A DNA stretch of 45,313 nucleotides, from the IMG/VR virus record IMGVR_UViG_3300045993_000477, positions 1 through 45,313 of that record, one strand, 5' to 3'. Below the pieces are notes generated by a model. The model worked only from the letters and a program-made list of their open reading frames with translations, was not told where the DNA came from and searched no databases. Positions 32,525 to 38,334 of this stretch are shown in pieces (within the stretch, counting starts at the first letter, position 1; every line of letters starts with the position of its first letter). The DNA comes from a virus. Position numbers and translations under genes: made by a program.

Positions 32525-33120
32525 ATGACTTCCCTTATAGCATTGATGGTTTTGATTGATAGCTCAGGCAGTACGTTAGTCCCTGCGGGGAGGTTGAAGA
32601 AACTGAACGGGATTGCTCCGGGAGGGGAAGCGAAGGTGGTAGCTTCCACGAGTTCTACTGCGTCCAAGGTCCCTTCGCCATAGTAGGCGGCGACCAGGAC
32701 CTTGGCGGCGGATACATGCAAGTCGCGGAGGACCAGATCCATCTCCATTGTGCGGGAAGTATTCCAGGGACGCTTGCCGGAGGACACGGGTTCGAAGGAA
32801 GGAGCGCCCCAGACGCCCGTAACGTACTCGCTGGTTTGCGTGGGGATCTCTGTGAACTCGCGGACGAGACGCCTTGCTCCGGGGAAGTGCTTGTTGGTGT
32901 ACTCTGTGAAGGTGCCGAGGAGTCGCTTCGTCTCCTGGTGGACTAGGGCGAGACTTCGCTGGGCCACCCAGTTGCTGTGGAGGTTAATCTCCAGCGTGGG
33001 TTCGGTTTGCCGACGCTCTTTGGGTTCTGCTGCCCTGCGCTCCTGCTGCCTCTGCATGGCGGAGCGCGCTTCTTTAAACAACTCGTCGAGCGACAAGGAG
33101 GAAAGGTCTTGGTTTGACAT
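32521..33120 (-). CDS. First gene of the replication operon, function unknown
   Basis: 199 residues. N-terminal helical, basic part (SLDELFKEARSAMQRQQERR) and a longer mixed C-terminal part (residues 45-199) with no clear motif. It is the first gene behind promoter P1 (33191-33218), so it is probably made very early. The ribosome site sits in the sequence GAGGCTC shared with other first genes of ECF-type operons. No signal peptide or membrane helix. Confidence 0.6.
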   Translation of the reverse strand: MSNQDLSSLSLDELFKEARSAMQRQQERRAAEPKERRQTEPTLEINLHSNWVAQRSLALVHQETKRLLGTFTEYTNKHFPGARRLVREFTEIPTQTSEYVTGVWGAPSFEPVSSGKRPWNTSRTMEMDLVLRDLHVSAAKVLVAAYYGEGTLDAVELVEATTFASPPGAIPFSFFNLPAGTNVLPELSIKTINAIREVI

Positions 33121-33190
33121 AGGTTGAGCCTCAAGTTGGTGTAATGTTCGCTGGGGTTATACAATCATAATTCCCGCACATTACACCCCA

Positions 33191-33218
33191 TTAGACGCGG
33201 ACTCCCGCAAAAAGTTCC
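33191..33218 (-). promoter_or_regulatory. ECF sigma-E type promoter P1 for the replication operon
   Basis: On the minus strand: GGAACTT, 15-base spacer, GTCTAA. Upstream of the -35 box is an AT-rich palindrome (GGAAATATATTTGG) that could act as an UP element. Predicted transcription start near 33185, about 65 bases before the 33120 gene, and the whole 20613-33120 block may lie downstream. Confidence 0.8.
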
Positions 33219-33249
33219 CGAGCTTTCCAAATATATTTCCAGACACTCG

Positions 33250-33288
33250 GGGAAGTCGGGTGGCAACTGCAAATCGCTCCGACTTCCC
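33250..33288. other. 10-bp perfect inverted repeat upstream of P1
   Basis: GGGAAGTCGG and CCGACTTCCC flank a 19-base loop. No T-run follows. It lies between the end of the 33378 gene and promoter P1 and may be a terminator-like RNA end for the upstream operon or a protein-binding site. Confidence 0.5.
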
Positions 33289-33322
33289 GCCTATGCCCCC
33301 AGGAGGCTCAATCACTGGGTAA

Positions 33323-33338
33323 AGGGAGACAGCTCCCT
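33323..33338 (-). terminator. Hairpin terminator candidate after the 33378 gene
   Basis: On the minus strand AGGGAG, loop CTGT, CTCCCT, followed by TTTA. The stem is 6 bp with a 4-base loop, and the T-tract is weak. A second hairpin (33362-33377, stem CCCCT/AGGGG) abuts the stop codon of the 33378 gene. Together they probably separate the early operon from P1. Confidence 0.45.
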
Positions 33339-33377
33339 CTCCGGAAGGGACGCTTGCGCATCCCCTCGAGACAGGGG

Positions 33378-34022
33378 TTAGATCTCGCTGAGTGCTTCGT
33401 CGGCGTCGACCTTGGCAGTCTTGGCCAGCTTGGCCTCCTCGAGGCGCTTGATGATAACGCCAGTCTTGGTGCCAGCCACGCGGAAGGAATCGTACAACGC
33501 ACGACGGGTAAGGCCTTCGTCGGAGTCCAGCTTCTTCTGCAAATACGCCTTGACAGTCGCCAGGTCCTTGCCGGTTGCTTCGCAGATAGCCTGGACGACG
33601 ATGCTGGCGCCGGAGACGGAGCCGCCTTGACCAGCTGCCCGACCAGCACCCCACTTGCCAGATTGAATCTGAGCATTCAAGTCGTCGATTGCCAGAACCA
33701 TGTCTTCTTCGGTCAGTGGCTTGTCAGCAGTAGTCGCCAGCTCATCACCGAATTTCTGTTCCGCTCCATGCCCCGCGAAGCGAGCGAGCAAGGCCAAGGG
33801 CAGCGCCATCGTGCGCGTCTCCCCATTCCGGAAGTCCATACGGATGCTGATAGCCCCCGCCTGGACCTGCATCACATCGCCTTCTACCGCGATCAAGGAT
33901 TCATTAAGCAACGTCTCCTTGACCACTTTTCTCTTCCCGGCGAAACTCACCGTGCGACCGTCAGTCATCACAACGTCTTGATACTCGGTGGTTTTCTTGG
34001 GAACTTTTACTTCGTCATTCAT
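33378..34022 (-). CDS. Early protein of unknown function
   Basis: 214 residues. The first part is beta-rich (TVSFAGKRKVVKETLLNESL, VEGDVMQVQAGAISIRMDF), the middle has ALPLALLARFAGHGAEQKFG, and the last 75 residues are helical with GLTRRALYDSFRV, a layout that may include a DNA-binding end. The ribosome site is TAGGAG. It is the last gene of the operon that starts at P2, with terminator-like hairpins after it. I have seen similar proteins in environmental phages but know no function. Confidence 0.6.
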   Translation of the reverse strand: MNDEVKVPKKTTEYQDVVMTDGRTVSFAGKRKVVKETLLNESLIAVEGDVMQVQAGAISIRMDFRNGETRTMALPLALLARFAGHGAEQKFGDELATTADKPLTEEDMVLAIDDLNAQIQSGKWGAGRAAGQGGSVSGASIVVQAICEATGKDLATVKAYLQKKLDSDEGLTRRALYDSFRVAGTKTGVIIKRLEEAKLAKTAKVDADEALSEI

Positions 34023-34125
34023 CTCGTAACTCCTATATGAAGCCCTTTATAATGGGCGGCTTCGAAATTCCCGTAGCAGGCTGAGCCTACAGCGGAAGGA
34101 GGACTCGCCTCCCTCGACTGTGGGT
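34023..34125. other. Hairpin-rich gap between two early genes
   Basis: 103 bases with three small inverted repeats: GAAGCC/GGCTTC, GTAGGCT with its near-mirror AGCCTGCTAC, and GGAGG/CCTCC. No promoter match to the ECF pattern. It may process or attenuate the P2 transcript. Confidence 0.35.
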
Positions 34126-34356
34126 TCAATTCTCTCCGTCCACGATGGCCTGGATCTCCATGCCCAGATCCTCGGCGGCTTCGATTGCCGTATCGAGAAG
34201 TTCCAGCTCCCCGGTCAGTTCCTCGTACTTCGGAGAATCCTCATTCATCTCGTCCAAGCGCGCTTGCTCAAGCTCCTGCAGTTCTTTGAGCTTGGCCTCA
34301 ATAACTTCCAGCTCGGTGACTTGCTTCGCGAGTTCTTTCTTTGTTGCTACAAGCAT
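34126..34356 (-). CDS. Small coiled-coil early protein
   Basis: 76 residues, one long acidic coiled coil (LAKQVTELEVIEAKLKELQE, ELTGELELLDTAIEAAEDLG). GGAGAGAG is the ribosome site. First gene behind promoter P2, only about 28 bases from the predicted transcript start. Could bind and redirect a host protein; no family. Confidence 0.65.
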   Translation of the reverse strand: MLVATKKELAKQVTELEVIEAKLKELQELEQARLDEMNEDSPKYEELTGELELLDTAIEAAEDLGMEIQAIVDGEN

Positions 34357-34389
34357 TTTCTCTCTCCAATTAGTTGATTGATGAAATTG

Positions 34390-34417
34390 TTAGACGGGTT
34401 CTTTGTCCATTAGTTCC
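34390..34417 (-). promoter_or_regulatory. ECF sigma-E type promoter P2
   Basis: Minus strand: GGAACTA, 15-base spacer, GTCTAA, with G before the -35 box and C after the -10. Predicted start near 34384, driving 34126-34356 and 33378-34022. Confidence 0.75.
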
Positions 34418-34434
34418 CCAGAATTCCGGTTTAT

Positions 34435-34707
34435 TTAATCCGCCTCGGGATAATCGCGCGAGGATTCCGTCAAGGTCTTCTCCAGCGCCTCTTCAATCTT
34501 CCAGCGTTCTTCCTCTGTCATTTTCCGTTCCAGCCACTCCGCATACCGTCCCTTGCGGTCGAGGATCTGAAACTCCACTTCCGCTGGATCGTCCGGGAGC
34601 CAGTTGTCAATATGTCCCCTTCGCCCATCCCGGAAGGGGGCGTAGCTAATCAACTCCGCTTGGCAGGGGATGCCGCTAACCTTACAAGCAATCGTAATAT
34701 CACTCAT
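34435..34707 (-). CDS. Small early protein
   Basis: 90 residues from ATG at 34707 (MSDITIACKVSGIPCQAELI), GGGA upstream. An earlier ATG at 34734 lies in the previous gene. The first 60 residues are beta-rich and the rest helical and charged (MTEEERWKIEEALEKTLTES). It overlaps the previous gene by eight bases. Function unknown. Confidence 0.6.
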   Translation of the reverse strand: MSDITIACKVSGIPCQAELISYAPFRDGRRGHIDNWLPDDPAEVEFQILDRKGRYAEWLERKMTEEERWKIEEALEKTLTESSRDYPEAD

Positions 34708-34900
34708 TTCCCTGCTCCCTAGTCGCCTGGGCAATCCAAGCTGTCAGCCGCTCAATCCTCGATTGATTGTAGATGACTAGGGCCTCCGCATACTCCGCTC
34801 CGGATTCCGCAGCGAGCTTCTCCCGCTGCGCATCGACCAGCTCCAACACCGCTAGCTCCAGCGGAGTCGAGCGGATAAACAATTTCATAAGCCAGTTCAT
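34700..34900 (-). CDS. Small helical early protein
   Basis: 66 residues (MNWLMKLFIRSTPLELAVLE...), helical throughout, with AAGGAG upstream. It looks like the small phage proteins with a LAVxELxDAQREKL core that occur in gene arrays. Four-base overlap with the gene before it. Confidence 0.6.
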   Translation of the reverse strand: MNWLMKLFIRSTPLELAVLELVDAQREKLAAESGAEYAEALVIYNQSRIERLTAWIAQATREQGNE

Positions 34901-35082
34901 TTGAATGCTCCTTCAAGATAAATAATAAGCCATCTCGCATAGCCTGTCGCCAAGCGATGCCCTTCAAACACAAAGAAGTCAAGCTGGTCTTCCTCCGCTT
35001 GCTGCCATGCTAGGTGAAGCGAGCGGAGCTTCGCCGGAGTCCAGGAGACTGCGGGAGGTTGAGTCCCTTGGTCGCTCAACAT
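34897..35082 (-). CDS. Small early protein
   Basis: 61 residues from ATG at 35082 (MLSDQGTQPPAVSWTPAKLR; GGGAG upstream). Helical core with LHLAWQQAEEDQLDFFVFEG. Coupled to both neighbours by overlaps. No family. Confidence 0.55.
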   Translation of the reverse strand: MLSDQGTQPPAVSWTPAKLRSLHLAWQQAEEDQLDFFVFEGHRLATGYARWLIIYLEGAFK

Positions 35083-35189
35083 ACTAGCTCCCGTAGGATC
35101 ACATAGCACCCATCGCTGGGCATCACAGCTAGCCAGACTACCAGCGCCAGCGCCCAGAGGATCAGGGCATCACGGTCTTCCTTGCTCAT
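35076..35189 (-). CDS. 37-residue membrane peptide
   Basis: Starts MSKEDRDALILWALALVVWL; one hydrophobic helix (about residues 8-23) and a tail with two cysteines (GCYVILRELVC). GGGAGG lies before the ATG. Longer upstream reading frames lack signals. Function unknown. Confidence 0.6.
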   Translation of the reverse strand: MSKEDRDALILWALALVVWLAVMPSDGCYVILRELVC

Positions 35190-35398
35190 GGTGCCTCCCA
35201 GTATGTCACTGGGTTGATGATGTAATCCGACGCAGCGTAGTAATCCAGTCGCCCGTCTTCGTAGATTATCCCGTAGGAGTCCTGGCCGTTGAAGCGATTC
35301 TGATACTTCACCACCTTCATCACGCGGACGTGATCGCCTGGATACCAGCCATCCCCGGCGATGCACTTGTCCGCAATTTCCTTAGTCACGGTACTCAT
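35186..35398 (-). CDS. Small early protein
   Basis: 70 residues (MSTVTKEIADKCIAGDGWYP...). It has several Tyr, Asp and Gly residues and strands (DSYGIIYEDGRLDYY). The pattern suggests a compact beta fold of SH3-like size. GGGAG upstream, ATGA overlaps at both ends. No assignment. Confidence 0.6.
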   Translation of the reverse strand: MSTVTKEIADKCIAGDGWYPGDHVRVMKVVKYQNRFNGQDSYGIIYEDGRLDYYAASDYIINPVTYWEAP

Positions 35399-35538
35399 TG
35401 CTTAATCTCCCAGTTCGCGAAGCCCGCACATTCCTCCGCAGTCTCACAAGTCGCGTACACATGCTTGCTGTACACCTCCCCGACCGCGAAGCCGAGGCAG
35501 AATAGTAGGACCAGCGCAATCCCTCGAGCGGCCTTCAT
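35395..35538 (-). CDS. 47-residue secreted or membrane protein, tandem paralogue B
   Basis: MKAARGIALVLLFCLGFAVG is an N-terminal membrane helix or signal-like segment; then EVYSKHVYATCETAEECAGF. It shares GFA.GEVY.KH.Y.TC.T..EC.G...W.I with the next gene upstream. Two cysteines five residues apart may pair in the periplasm. Starts by ATGA overlap with its paralogue. Confidence 0.65.
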   Translation of the reverse strand: MKAARGIALVLLFCLGFAVGEVYSKHVYATCETAEECAGFANWEIKQ

Positions 35539-35678
35539 TCCCCGATCCTCCATCCACTCACTCCTTCACACTCACTGTCCGTCGTACACGTTGAGTAGAG
35601 GTGTTTGATGTAAACCTCTCCGGACGCGAAGCCCAGGAAGAAGATCACGGCCAAGGCGGCCACCCAGCGCGCTTTCAC
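35535..35678 (-). CDS. 47-residue secreted or membrane protein, tandem paralogue A
   Basis: GTG start (GTGA overlap, AGGTG upstream). MKARWVAALAVIFFLGFASG is the membrane or signal segment, then EVYIKHLYSTCTTDSECEGV. It is the same length and layout as the 35395 gene, so the pair arose by tandem duplication and then diverged. Possible role in the host envelope early in infection, such as blocking superinfection; inferred only. Confidence 0.65.
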   Translation of the reverse strand: MKARWVAALAVIFFLGFASGEVYIKHLYSTCTTDSECEGVSGWRIGE

Positions 35679-35830
35679 GCTGTCACCTGCAGTTCATGCC
35701 GACGAAGGCCTGTAGGAGCACGCGGCGGCGGAGCTGGTTGCTTTGGTTCCTGCGACCACGGAGCGCGTTCCCGCTTGTCCCAGTTTGTCTGGCCATCCTT
35801 AGTCGGATTATTGCTTGGTTGCTTGTTCAT
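35675..35830 (-). CDS. Small proline-rich, basic early protein
   Basis: 51 residues from ATG at 35830 (MNKQPSNNPTKDGQTNWDKR), then a Pro-rich tail (KQPAPPPRAPTGLRRHEL). Probably disordered. First gene behind promoter P3; its ribosome site lies in GAGGCTC. A reading from 35890 would start inside the predicted transcript start area and is unlikely. Confidence 0.6.
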   Translation of the reverse strand: MNKQPSNNPTKDGQTNWDKRERAPWSQEPKQPAPPPRAPTGLRRHELQVTA

Positions 35831-35893
35831 AAGAGCCTCAGTTGGTTGATTGATTGATTCGCGTTGATTATGTCCGCATAATCCCCGCACACA

Positions 35894-35921
35894 TTAGACG
35901 CTTGCTGGCCATCAAAGTTCC
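35894..35921 (-). promoter_or_regulatory. ECF sigma-E type promoter P3
   Basis: Minus strand: GGAACTT, 15-base spacer, GTCTAA, flanked by GG before and T after. Predicted start near 35888, about 58 bases before the 35830 gene. It lies in the gap after the HTH gene and heads a run of nine small genes (35830 to 34435). Confidence 0.8.
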
Positions 35922-35930
35922 CCAGTTTCA

Positions 35931-36338
35931 TCATCGTGCACCATAAGCTTTCGTCTTATCCATCACGCTCTGCTCCACTCCGAGCGTCTTCGCTTCTTGC
36001 GCCAGCCGGGACAGGCCACTCGGCGGCTGCTCATCTGCCTCTGGCTCCCCTAGCCCCTTAAGCATACTTTCCTGCAGCGCCAGCAGCCGCTCCGCCGTGT
36101 CATCCAGTTCCCTCTTCGAGCTGGCCGCTGGCCCTACCCCTTGCCACACTTCTCCTCTGACAATCCGCCCTATCTGCACGACACTCACGCCGTAATCCCT
36201 GGCCAGCTGCCCTTGCGTCACATGGCCCTGGTTGTAGAAAGCCCGAATCTCCTGCACCTTCGTCATCGTCAGCACGGCTCGGCGCAAGTTATTCTTTTGA
36301 AACGGCCCGTTACCCAGGCTTGGTGTATCAGCATTCAT
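35931..36338 (-). CDS. HTH DNA-binding protein
   Basis: 135 residues from ATG at 36338 (GGAG upstream inside the previous stop region); an ATG at 36353 has no such site. Residues 22-70 read VLTMTKVQEIRAFYNQGHVT, then GQLARDYGVSVVQIGRIVRG and EVWQGVG. This is the HTH of HNH-associated or resolvase-like regulators. The remainder is helical and acidic with SRLAQEAKTLGV. A candidate early transcription regulator, next to the EndoVII-like gene. Confidence 0.65.
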   Translation of the reverse strand: MNADTPSLGNGPFQKNNLRRAVLTMTKVQEIRAFYNQGHVTQGQLARDYGVSVVQIGRIVRGEVWQGVGPAASSKRELDDTAERLLALQESMLKGLGEPEADEQPPSGLSRLAQEAKTLGVEQSVMDKTKAYGAR

Positions 36339-36339
36339 A

Positions 36340-36687
36340 TCAATAATCTCCATGTTGTTTCAAATAAGCCAATAAATTTCTCAGTACAATTCTATTATCC
36401 TGAATCTTCCCCAGCAAGCGATTACATTCTCCACACAGCAGCCCTCGCACATCCTCCTCCTCACACGGGCGGCCCTCCACGTGCCTATGATCCACTTGTG
36501 GTTTAAGTCCAAACTTCCCCATGTCCTTAATCGTCGGGTGTGCCAGTCCCTTCTCACAGCCCGCACACTTCCCTTCTTGCCTTTCATAAAACACTTTCCA
36601 TTTCTCATGCGTCAGTTTATACGCTTTCCAAGCATCCTGCATCCAGGTTTTAGGCGCCCAGCCCCAGGGTACTAACTCTTGTGCCAT
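36340..36687 (-). CDS. Recombination endonuclease VII-like (T4 gp49 family)
   Basis: 115 residues from ATG at 36687 (AAGGAG upstream; an ATG at 36717 is earlier but lacks a site). KCAGCEKGLAHPTIKD, KPQVDHRHVEG, VRGLLCGECNRLLGKIQDN and LRNLLAYLKQHG follow the Endonuclease VII layout: two CxxC zinc pairs, the catalytic VDHxH, and the CNxxLG helix. It resolves branched DNA before packaging. It is the first gene after the long leader of promoter P4. Confidence 0.8.
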   Translation of the reverse strand: MAQELVPWGWAPKTWMQDAWKAYKLTHEKWKVFYERQEGKCAGCEKGLAHPTIKDMGKFGLKPQVDHRHVEGRPCEEEDVRGLLCGECNRLLGKIQDNRIVLRNLLAYLKQHGDY

Positions 36688-36726
36688 ATCAACTCCTTGG
36701 TTAAAAAACAACAACACCGCACACTC

Positions 36727-36853
36727 GCATAGCTCAACCTTCCGGGTTTTCTAAAGCCCTAGACAGTATTTGTATTATGAGAAAAAAAATATATAACTTA
36801 AATAGAGTCAATTCTTTTTCGAGGGAATAAATATTCGGTACGTTGAGCTATGC
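36727..36853 (-). repeat. Inverted repeat around an AT-rich loop in the P4 leader
   Basis: GCATAGCTCAAC at 36727-36738 and GTTGAGCTATGC at 36842-36853 form a perfect 12-bp stem, with AACAAC/GTTGTT runs just outside. The 103-base loop is strongly AT-rich (about 36770-36835). The whole structure would be in the 180-base leader RNA of P4, or may mark a replication origin or protein-binding region. Confidence 0.55.
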
Positions 36854-36872
36854 GCGTTGTTGTTGTTGTTTA

Positions 36873-36900
36873 TTAGACGCGCATCTTCCCGAAAAGTTCC
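36873..36900 (-). promoter_or_regulatory. ECF sigma-E type promoter P4
   Basis: Minus strand: GGAACTT, 15-base spacer, GTCTAA, with G before and T after. Upstream of the -35 box is an AT-rich GGAAAATAAA stretch. Predicted start near 36867, giving a leader of about 180 bases before the EndoVII-like gene. Confidence 0.8.
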
Positions 36901-36966
36901 CTTTATTTTCCAAGGGTTTCGGAAGCGACAAAAGGGCCTTTCGACCCTTTTACTGTCCAATTACTC

Positions 36967-37089
36967 TCAGCCCCGCGCCGCTTTTGCCCATTTGACGTAG
37001 ATCAGAAATTGATTAAACGTCAGCGGTTTTGCCCTTGCTACGCGCATCCGAGCTTTGTGCTCTAACCATCCATCAATAAGTTCATTCAT
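36967..37089 (-). CDS. 40-residue basic early protein
   Basis: Starts at ATG 37089 (MNELIDGWLEHKARMRVARA, AAAGGAG upstream), then KPLTFNQFLIYVKWAKAARG. Basic and helical; it may bind nucleic acid or a host factor. ATGA overlap with the papain-like gene. No family. Confidence 0.6.
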   Translation of the reverse strand: MNELIDGWLEHKARMRVARAKPLTFNQFLIYVKWAKAARG

Positions 37090-37517
37090 GATAACTCCTT
37101 TAAAAGTTGTTCCATCCGTTTGATTTTCAACAGCGTGGTTTCTGTAACTTTCCAAACTCGCACCAACGTCGTGCTTGCTCGAGATGTGTTATCCCAGTCT
37201 AGAACGACCCCATTCACAACTGCGAAAGCGTGTCCGTGCTTATGTACAATAAACCGTCCCGTTTTCGCCACTTCCAGAAAGGCTTCTAACCGCAGCCCCT
37301 CTGCCATTGTAACCCGCTTCATTCCAAGCACCTCCTCATGCACTCGAATCGAGACGGCTACATCAGTCCCCTTTTTCATCCGCCGCCCGCCCGCGCTGAA
37401 CGTCATACTCGCGATCTCGTAGCTAGTTCCAGTTGCGCTCATCAGCGCGCGAATCGAGCAGTCTGCCTTGTCTGCGAATGGCCGCGGCTGGCCATAGCTT
37501 GTGCTGTCCTTTTTCAT
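37086..37517 (-). CDS. Papain-like fold protein, putative cysteine protease
   Basis: 143 residues. FADKADCSIRALMSATG has the catalytic-type Cys20 at the start of a helix, and RFIVHKHGHAFAVVNGVVLD has the His (about residue 95) and a following Asp. This is the arrangement of papain-like proteins found widely in phages. It is early (behind P5), so it may cleave a host protein, or be an inactive binder. The C-terminus is a helical basic stretch. Ribosome site GGAGGCTC. Confidence 0.6.
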   Translation of the reverse strand: MKKDSTSYGQPRPFADKADCSIRALMSATGTSYEIASMTFSAGGRRMKKGTDVAVSIRVHEEVLGMKRVTMAEGLRLEAFLEVAKTGRFIVHKHGHAFAVVNGVVLDWDNTSRASTTLVRVWKVTETTLLKIKRMEQLLKELS

Positions 37518-37583
37518 CCTGAGCCTCCATATCGAGCAACATCGCTCGGCGGAGCGGCCTCATAAACCGCTCGACCTAGCCTG

Positions 37584-37979
37584 TTACATCGAGGCCAGTT
37601 CAGCCATCAACTTCTCGTTATACCAAGCCATCGCCTCGGCATACGACTTCCCGAGCTTGGTGGCAATTGCCTGAATCGCCGGGTTGATGGGCGCTGCCTT
37701 GGGCGCAGCCACCTTCATATTCCACTCGAGGTTAGCCGCGTTTTCATAAAACCCCACCATCGCCTCCACCTCCGCGCGCCTCATCGCCTCGGTAATGGTG
37801 AAGTTATTCGATGCGTCCTTGGTCAGCGCCGCCGAATCCCCGATACGCGCTGCCATCCCATGCAGTGCCGCGTATTCGTAGTTAGCCGCTGACATCTTCT
37901 CCGCGTTGAACGTGATGGAATCCAGTCCATCAAACGTGAACGTTACCGAGCGAGCAGCTGTGTTAATTGTCTTTTTCAT
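37584..37979 (-). CDS. Early protein of unknown function
   Basis: 131 residues. The N-terminus is a beta hairpin (MKKTINTAARSVTFTFDGLD, SITFNAEK), then a helical region (ANYEYAALHGMAARIGDSAA) and a C-terminal helix pair (IQAIATKLGKSYAEAMAWYN). I recognise similar proteins from other environmental phages without known function. First gene after promoter P5; ribosome site GAGGCTC. Confidence 0.65.
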   Translation of the reverse strand: MKKTINTAARSVTFTFDGLDSITFNAEKMSAANYEYAALHGMAARIGDSAALTKDASNNFTITEAMRRAEVEAMVGFYENAANLEWNMKVAAPKAAPINPAIQAIATKLGKSYAEAMAWYNEKLMAELASM

Positions 37980-38057
37980 AATGAGCCTCTTTAAAAAACC
38001 CGGTCAAGTCGCCGGACAATGCCGCCTGTCACGCGGCATCATTCGATGTATTAACTG

Positions 38058-38085
38058 TTAGACGGATAGTTTCGTTCGAAGTTCC
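38058..38085 (-). promoter_or_regulatory. ECF sigma-E type promoter P5
   Basis: Minus strand: GGAACTT, 15-base spacer, GTCTAA. Seven bases upstream of the -35 is the palindrome ATTGTAACAAT (38092-38102), in the same register as at P6. Predicted start near 38052, about 73 bases before the 37979 gene. Confidence 0.75.
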
Positions 38086-38088
38086 GTC

Positions 38089-38106
38089 TAAATTGTAACA
38101 ATCAAT
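38089..38106. repeat. 18-bp direct repeat with palindrome, copy at P5
   Basis: The sequence taaattgtaacaatcaat occurs here and at 38338-38355, each time 3 bases beyond the -35 box of a promoter. The ATTGTNACAAT core is palindromic, as expected for a dimeric regulator or an UP element. At P5 it overlaps the stop of the 38102 gene. Confidence 0.6.
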
Positions 38107-38263
38107 GAGCTTTAACATCCGATTGAAGCTCAAGCTCCATCGCCTGAAACAGTGCATAATAACAAGCCTGCTCATTACCACGTACCCACTCCAGCTCAGC
38201 CTGGTTCCGAAACCAGCCGATTAAAAATCCGTAAGTCTTTGGGTATCGTTGTGCATTGTTCAT
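38102..38263 (-). CDS. 53-residue early protein, first gene of the early region
   Basis: Starts MNNAQRYPKTYGFLIGWFRN, then a helical end (LEWVRGNEQACYYALFQAME). GAGGCAC precedes the ATG. It is the outermost early gene, about 38 bases downstream of the predicted P6 transcript start, and so may be among the first made. No family. Confidence 0.6.
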   Translation of the reverse strand: MNNAQRYPKTYGFLIGWFRNQAELEWVRGNEQACYYALFQAMELELQSDVKAH

Positions 38264-38306
38264 TGTGTGCCTCGTTGGTTGTGTTGTTGTGCGTTATGCG
38301 CAGGTA

Positions 38307-38334
38307 TATGACGCATGGCATTGATGGAAGTTCC
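38307..38334 (-). promoter_or_regulatory. ECF sigma-E type promoter P6 (weaker -10)
   Basis: Minus strand: perfect GGAACTT, 15-base spacer, then GTCATA instead of GTCTAA. Upstream has the same 18-bp repeat as P5. Predicted start near 38301, before the 53-residue gene. Confidence 0.6.

Noticed and set aside
33972-34000. GGAACTT with a possible -10 on the plus strand
   Set aside because: The sequence 15 bases later reads TCTCGT, not GTCTAA, and the site is inside a minus-strand gene.
36775-36835. Sigma-70 promoter in the AT-rich loop
   Set aside because: TTGACT is present on the minus strand, but no TATAAT-like box lies 16-18 bases away; AT-rich sequence gives many partial matches.
37402-37434. 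GGAACTA with GTATGA at spacing 15 on the minus strand in the papain-like gene
   Set aside because: The -10 matches only 4 of 6 and the site is coding; no gap or gene start follows.
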